Shown one piece after another: positions 58,670 through 64,000 of a stretch of DNA of 64,000 nt. Location of the stretch: the NCBI RefSeq assembly GCF_036884655.1, contig NC_088345.1, positions 23,717,001-23,781,000 on the forward strand, written 5' to 3'. Position numbers and translations under genes: made by a program. Position 1 is the stretch's first letter. The number at the start of each line of letters is the position of its first letter. The stretch is from Musa acuminata AAA Group (Eukaryota; Streptophyta; Magnoliopsida; Zingiberales; Musaceae). A model generated the notes under the pieces. It was not told the DNA's origin. It worked only from the letters and a program-made list of their open reading frames with translations, and searched no databases.

Positions 58670-59923
58670 ATGTCGCTTTCAAATCCCTTACGTGGCATAC
58701 TTGATGTCAACCGCCTCACTGGTCCAAATTATACGGATTGGCTCCGTAACTTGAGAATTGTTCTCACAGCGGAGAAAATCATGTACGTCCTTGATACAGT
58801 GATGCTTACGCCCGAAGAAGGGGCAAGCGAGGATGAGATCGCTTGCTACGTGAAGTACTTTGATGACTCCACGCTTGCTCAGTGCTATATGTTGGGCTCT
58901 ATGACTCCAGAGTTACAGAGACAACATGAAAAGATGGATACCAGATCCATTCTCCTACATGTCCGTAAATTGTTTGAGGAACAGGGAAGGACTCAACGAT
59001 ATGAGATATCCAAGAGCCTTTTCCGCGCTAGGATGACTGAGGGGACACCGATTCAGAACCATGTCCTAAAGATGATTGAGTGGATAGAGAAACTCACAGG
59101 TCTAGGAATGGTCCTAGAGGATAACTTGTGTGTGGACATTGTGCTTCAGTCCCTACCAGATTCCTTTTCACAGTTCATAATGAATTTTAATATGAACAAG
59201 CTTGAGGTGACTCTCCCAGAGCTCCTCAATATGTTGAGGGAGGCAGAGAGTACTATTAAGAAAGAGAAGCCAGTTCTCTACACTAGTGAGACCATAAAGA
59301 AAAGGAAAGCAGAAAGGTCCCTTAAGAAGGGAAAGGGCAAGGGCAAACAAGGTAAAGCAAAGGTTGCTAAGAAAGACCCAGCAAAGGACAAAGGCCAGTG
59401 CTTCCACTGTGGTAAAGATGAGCATTGGAAGAGAAACTGCAAAGAGTACCTTGCAGAAAGGGCGAAACAAAAGTTTGATGAAGCTTTAGGTACATTCATG
59501 ATCAGTCTCCATTTGTCTGACTCTTATGATAACACATGGGTATTGGATACCGGTAGTGCTTATCATATATGTAATTCGTTGCAGGTTCTGACAAGGCCTA
59601 GGAGACTAGAGAGAGGCGAGATGGACCTCAAGATGGGTAATGGAGCAAAAGTTTCTGTATTAGCTATTGGTGAGGTCGCCCTACATCTGCCTAGTGGAGC
59701 TTTTATTGCATTAGATGCATGTTATTTTGTTCCTTCTATTATCAAAAACATTATCTCCATTTCATGTTTAATAGTTAGTGGATATAAATTTGTTTTTGAG
59801 AACAATGGTTTTTCGATATTATTAGATGATAAGATCATCACGAAAGGAACATTGCATAATGGTTTATTTATGTTAGACACCACTCCACATATCATGAATG
59901 TAAATGTATCCAAAAGGAAATGA
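58670..59923 (+). CDS. Copia-A gag-protease ORF, 417 codons, open
   Basis: It starts at ATG in tcagaaaATGTCGC, giving [20 protein letters not shown] and NYTDW, the usual Copia gag opening. The gag helical domain covers about residues 15-200; a Lys-rich linker with [13 protein letters not shown] about 218-235; a zinc knuckle [14 protein letters not shown] about 247-260 (usual spacing, one Gly replaced by Asp); and the protease site [12 protein letters not shown] about 294-305. The ORF ends with TGA after VSKRK, where intact relatives would continue into integrase, so it is a truncated polyprotein. Gag packages element RNA and the protease processes the polyprotein. It is probably not active, as pol is lost. 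Confidence 0.85.
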   Translation: MSLSNPLRGILDVNRLTGPNYTDWLRNLRIVLTAEKIMYVLDTVMLTPEEGASEDEIACYVKYFDDSTLAQCYMLGSMTPELQRQHEKMDTRSILLHVRKLFEEQGRTQRYEISKSLFRARMTEGTPIQNHVLKMIEWIEKLTGLGMVLEDNLCVDIVLQSLPDSFSQFIMNFNMNKLEVTLPELLNMLREAESTIKKEKPVLYTSETIKKRKAERSLKKGKGKGKQGKAKVAKKDPAKDKGQCFHCGKDEHWKRNCKEYLAERAKQKFDEALGTFMISLHLSDSYDNTWVLDTGSAYHICNSLQVLTRPRRLERGEMDLKMGNGAKVSVLAIGEVALHLPSGAFIALDACYFVPSIIKNIISISCLIVSGYKFVFENNGFSILLDDKIITKGTLHNGLFMLDTTPHIMNVNVSKRK

Positions 59924-60496
59924 GATGAGTTGAATAGTGCATACTTGTGACATTATAGGCTAGGTCACATCCATGAAAGAAGGATTCAAAAGTTGCTAAA
60001 TGATGGATATCTAGATCCATTCGACTACGTGTCATATGCAACTTGTGAACCTTGCATTCATGAAAAATTGACCAACTCTCCATTTAGTGGAACTGGAGAG
60101 AGAGCCACTGAGTTGTTGGAACTCATACATAGTGATGTATGTGGACTCATGTCAACTCATGCCATTGAAGGTTACTCCTACTTCATTACATTTACTGATG
60201 ATTTCTCAAGGTATGGATATGTGTACTTAATGAAGTACAAGTCCGAGGCCTTTGAGAAATTCGGAGAGTATAAGAATGAGGTGGAGAACCAGACTGGAAA
60301 GAGTATCAAAACTCTTCGATCAGATCGAGGAGGTGAGTACTTAAGTATAGAGTTTACTCAGTTCCTCAAGGACCATGGGATATTATCCCAATGGACACCT
60401 CCTTACACACCTCAGCTCAATGGTGTCTCTGAAAGGAGAAATCGTACTTTATTAGATATGGTACGGTCCATGATGAGTTTCGCTGGCCTACTTCTA
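59924..60496 (+). pseudogene. Copia-A pre-integrase and integrase, truncated
   Basis: After the gag stop, the frame has another stop (TGA where the family has Trp, before HYRLGHIHERRI) and is open from 59993. Features: zinc-binding CEPCIHEK, then the catalytic core with HSDVCGLM, FTDDFSRYGYVYLM and VSERRNRTLLDMVRSMM, supplying the three acidic residues. It breaks off after SFAGL into unrelated LTR sequence. It cannot make a complete enzyme. Confidence 0.88.
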
Positions 60497-60789
60497 GGGA
60501 GGTGTGTGAGGGAATACCTGTAAAAGAGTGACTTATAAGGGTTATCTCCTAAACCTATGAAAAGGAGAAAGTGCTGTAAAGAGGTGATTAGTCTTTGCCT
60601 ATTGAAGGAAGACCTTTAGTGGACACCGATGACCTCAATGGAGGAGGAATCGAAAGTGGATATAAGTCACAATGACCGAACCATTATAAATTCTGGTGTA
60701 TTGTTTCCTTGCTACTTATTATCTTTACTATATTTTACTTTACTTCATTGCAAACTATCCAATCCCCTTTTCTCTATTCACTTGCAAAC
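60497..60789 (+). repeat. SIRE-like LTR, right part
   Basis: Matches 39450-39660: gggttatctcctaaacctatg, gattagtctttgcctattg, gaccgaaccattataaa. It is probably the right side of the LTR begun at 54730, though about 250 bp between the two parts is missing. Confidence 0.72.
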
Positions 60790-61297
60790 TGCTAGTCATA
60801 GGTGCCCAGCAAGCCAATCACGTGAGTGATGGCACGTGTGACTTGATACAGAATCTTTTGGCTTATTATATTTTGACGTATATCACTTTATAACTATTGC
60901 ATAAATGCATATATATTGTGATGTCCTTGGATTTGTGCAATGGGAATCGGATCGTGATGAGATCACGATAATGAGATCAATTCACCTTTAAACACATATC
61001 CTAAATAATCTCGGTCATAGGTTACTCGAGAGGGACATCGTGATAACCGGATAGACTAGTGTGCTATATACCCGTCCATATGATGGATGCAGCTGGTCTC
61101 ATAGCTGCTCGTGTAGGGACACTAGGGATATAGTACAGGTGCTCATTGGAGAATGAGTTCACTGATTGATCCGCTTACGGAATGTTGGATGGTTGATGAT
61201 GCCTTATTGTCAGACAGCGATTTTGTAGTCCTAGTGGTGTATCTGGTCCTTAGACTTGAGATACCAAGGATGTCCTGTATGAGTGCTCCACTCTTTG
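60790..61297 (+). repeat. Copia-A LTR, first 508 bp only
   Basis: TGCTAGTCATAGGTGCCC to CCACTCTTTG, then abruptly gypsy-type LTR sequence. In other copies the sequence continues with ataccaga. No polypurine tract lies before it, so it is not simply the 3' LTR of copy 3. Confidence 0.85.
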
Positions 61298-62006
61298 TGT
61301 CACGCCCCTCAAAATAACCATGATTTTTAAAACAATTTTTTCAACACAAACCAATCCAGGATCCAAACTAACGTTTGAGGACACTGAAAACATTCTATTC
61401 ATATTCACATCCATAAAACCTGTGCAGTTTATAATCATATATCACATCACTCGATAATTCACATTTATGGCAACCCAAGCCAACTTGACAAACATGAACA
61501 ATATTTATAAATCCACAAGCTAAATAAATTATACAATCAGAACTCCAACTATTCACCACAAGTTCATATCACCATAAATTAGACTTAACATTCTGAAATT
61601 CCAAATAAGAGAGATCTCCTAACACTTTGACACAGTATATCCATTTCGGTTCATCGACAACATTTCATTACATACAAGACATACTTATACAACAATATCG
61701 TAATAACCAACCAGACTTGCCCATTATTCTGAATAGCTATCCACTGCCTCAGCCCAAATCAAACATCTCGAAGAGTGACAAGCTGACCTGAAAGATTTAT
61801 ATAACAACGGAGTGAGCCAAAAACGGCTCAGCAAGTGACAAAGCATATTTAGAACAAAAGGAACGGTTTCAAACGAGTAAGGTATCATAATGCAAGGCAG
61901 AATACAAGAATTCTCAAGGATACCATCTCAATAGATACCAAATCATACGTATCATGTCATTCAAAACATATTTGATCCATAACGAATGGGGCATAGAGTA
62001 ATTGGA

Positions 62007-62180
62007 ACATATCAATGGCAGATAGGACATTTCAGAACATATCAGTTCATAGCAAATGGAGCACAGAGTAATTGGAGCATATCAATGGCATATGAAATGT
62101 TCCGGAGCATATCAACGGCATATGGAACATTTCGAAGCATATCATCAGTGAATGAAGCATTTCAGAGCATATCAAACTCA
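62007..62180. repeat. Short tandem repeats on agcatatcaatggcatatg
   Basis: Five or six degenerate units of about 30-35 bp with the words gagcatatcaa and aacatttc. Confidence 0.7.
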
Positions 62181-62319
62181 TATGTCGTACAGAATCTCAA
62201 ACGTCGTCCTTGACGTTGCAATCATATCATAACTATCCAGAGCACGAACAGAAATAACTCACCAAAACTCTGGATGTCATTCAAACATATAGAGGGTGTA
62301 GTGGGATCTCAGTCAGCAA

Positions 62320-62470
62320 TATCCCACAAAGCGGGACCCCACAAAGCGGGCAAATAAGCGCATACCAGAATATCCCACAAAGCGGGACCCCACAAAGCGG
62401 GCAAATCGCGCATACCAGAATATCCCACAAAGCGGGACCCCACAAAGCGGGCAAATCAGCGCATACCTTT
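62320..62470. repeat. Tandem repeat, unit 50-51 bp, three copies
   Basis: Units start at 62320, 62371 and 62421 with tatcccacaaagcggga. Each unit has a second, shifted copy of the word cccacaaagcggg and ends in gcgcatacc. The copies are almost identical, one lacking a base. Confidence 0.88.
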
Positions 62471-62539
62471 TACCATTTCTGGCAAAGGTCCAGACGATCC
62501 CACACACCAGAGTACAAAAGGACAGTTTCAACAATAAGT

Positions 62540-62945
62540 AGCATATATCGGAAGCACACGCGGAACAACAAACGTACATGTGCCTTTACGAGTCAATCCG
62601 AAGTAAGCAATAATCTTTCACAAGTATATTCAGATTTGAAGGGAATTGAAAGCAAGGGCACATATGGAATCCAAGCAATCACAAATAACTCAATTCAATA
62701 AGAAGATTTGATGAATTCAATGTCCAAAGGAATGAAACTGGAATAGGCACATATCGAAAGCAAATGTGGAACAATAGGATATACATGTGCCTATATGAGT
62801 CAATACGATATAGCATAAACGTTACACAATAGTTTTCAAGAATGCAATAATTTTAAGGACAAGAGCATACAAGAATTCAATGTAGTAATATAAAGCTCAA
62901 TTGAATAAGAAGGCTAAAGGATATCAATTTCCAAAGGAATGAAAC
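62540..62945. repeat. Tandem duplication of about 205 bp
   Basis: The segment from catatatcggaagca to ccaaaggaatgaaact is repeated from about 62746 with substitutions (shared words acatgtgcct, gagtcaat, aataagaag, ccaaaggaatgaaac). Confidence 0.7.
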
Positions 62946-63458
62946 CAGAATATGAGAAATCGACCAAAGCTCGATTTCTGGCAGAATACAGAAGGCACAT
63001 TGAACAAATGATTCAAACTATCAATCGTGCTCCAATTTACTCAGAAATAATCATTGGATAATACTTTCAGATAAGACAGACTTCATATGAATTGAACTGT
63101 CCAACAGAGAGAGTTACAAATAATTTGGTAAGCAAGAGTCATAGAACAAAATCTCTGTTGGCAGAATTCATAATGTCAGATTCAACAGATAACTGGGCAG
63201 GTGTTTGGATTTCAGATCTTTCAATCCATTTATCAAAGAAAGGTCTACGAGTCTAGTTTCCAATGAAATCAGTTTTGAACAAATCAGAGTTTCCACAAAG
63301 TCTTATAGGCAGTTCGGTATCAAAAGATCAGAATCTCAAAAGTTGTACAGATTCGAATCGTTACATGTAAACAGGAGATATAACAAATGCAAGGCTAGTA
63401 CAATTCAAAGTTCCTCGTAATCAAAGCAAATGTAGAGATAAAAATGGCAGTGGGGAAA

Positions 63459-63575
63459 GATCAGGATACTTGCAATAAGACATATAAGAGCAATTATAGG
63501 AAAAACGATCAGGGAACTTGCAATAAGGCATATCAGAGCAATTATAGGAGAAACGAACAGGGAACTTGCAATAGA
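63459..63575. repeat. Tandem repeat, unit 48 bp, about 2.4 copies
   Basis: Unit starts gatcagg / gatcaggg / gaacaggg at 63459, 63507 and 63555, each followed by aacttgcaata or a close variant. Confidence 0.85.
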
Positions 63576-64000
63576 AAGGATTGAAACAAGCGGGAAACTT
63601 GCCTTTCAAAGATTTCGATCCGAAGATCCAAAGAAGGTGCCAGCCCAAATCCTTCTACTTTTCCTCCGTGTCCTCTCTCTGTTTCGTTTTGTGCTCCCGT
63701 TTTCTTCCTTTCTTCGCAACTACACCACGTGTCGAACATCGAGGCACAGTCACCTGCTCTCTCTTACTCTCATTCCTTCTTTTTCTTTCCCAAACGTAGC
63801 TGCCACAGCCGCCGCCGTTGCCGCTGCTACAATCGCAGCCCCTTACACCGCACTACCTTCCTTCCTCCCTTCTCTCACAAACATAACTGCTGCATACGCA
63901 GTCGCTGCCGCTGCGGCCGCAATCCCGTCCGCAGCCCCCTTTTTTTTCCCCCTTTCCTTTCCTTTCTTTCCCGGCTGCAACTGCCGCAGTCGCAGTCGCA

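Larger units (their letters stand above)
55369..60496 (+). mobile_element. Copia family A, copy 3: 5' LTR, leader, gag-protease and integrase; RT onward missing
   Basis: LTR 55369-56860, primer-binding site, 1.8-kb leader, open gag-protease ORF, then pre-integrase and integrase. At about 60496, soon after the integrase glutamate motif, the sequence changes to SIRE-like LTR, so RT, RNase H and the 3' LTR are lost. It was inserted in the SIRE-like LTR that starts at 54730. Among the elements here it has the best preserved coding sequence. Confidence 0.88.
61298..64000. mobile_element. Gypsy-type LTR (Tekay/Del-like start), runs off the window
   Basis: It begins TGTCACGCCCCTCAAAATAACC, a common opening of long LTRs in the Tekay/Del branch of plant gypsy elements, exactly at the break in the Copia-A LTR. 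It contains the hairpin gagcc-aaaaac-ggctc (61814-61829), several tandem repeats and a GC-rich Pro/Ala-like stretch at 63795-64000. No gag or pol motif appears within the 2.7 kb seen. Orientation cannot be decided. Confidence 0.65.

Noticed and set aside
62320..62470. Possible CRISPR-like array
   Set aside because: Units are directly adjacent with no unique spacers, and the setting is a plant gypsy-type LTR.

Overview
This is nuclear DNA from a flowering plant, most likely a monocot. It holds two split host genes, plant-type splice sites and a dense nest of LTR retrotransposons. The GC-rich coding sequence of the receptor-kinase gene in an AT-rich background suits a monocot. A banana-family (Zingiberales) source is my guess from the look of the repeats, and I cannot prove it.

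Host genes. Both lie on the minus strand. (1) A 683-residue leucine-rich-repeat receptor-like kinase at 17155-19312 has one 106-bp intron. (2) A 402-residue Core-2/I-branching (GT14-like, DUF266-type) glycosyltransferase is split between exon 1 (49524-50063) and exon 2 (25561-26229). The two exons splice in frame at matching GT/AG sites, so one gene covers about 24.5 kb with a 23.3-kb intron made almost entirely of retrotransposons.

Layout. 1-2927: 5' leader and 5' LTR of Copia family A, reversed. 2928-7856: decayed Ty3/gypsy element with chromodomain, reversed. 7857-10090: 3' end and LTR of a second family-A copy. 10091-10870: Copia gag fragment and tandem repeat. 11073-15710: non-autonomous LTR element with equal 446-bp LTRs. 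15711-17154: no gene seen. 17155-19312: receptor kinase. 19945-25252: near-complete but dead Copia family B element. 25561-50063: glycosyltransferase gene. Its intron holds a Copia element (26482-31033), a 77-bp tandem array (31951-33016), a solo LTR of the non-autonomous family, a decayed Tat-like gypsy element with an antisense extra ORF (about 33885-46850), and two Copia-A and one SIRE-like solo LTRs nested in that. 51000-60789: SIRE-like and Copia-A elements inserted into one another. The Copia-A copy at 55369 keeps an open gag-protease ORF. 60790-61297: a Copia-A LTR cut by a gypsy-type LTR that runs off the window.

Most notable: the TE-filled intron; four stem-loops with one shared apical sequence and four different paired stems in the Copia-A leader; a 77-bp array whose units keep two dyads; and an apparent 4-bp target duplication shared by both copies of the non-autonomous LTR family.
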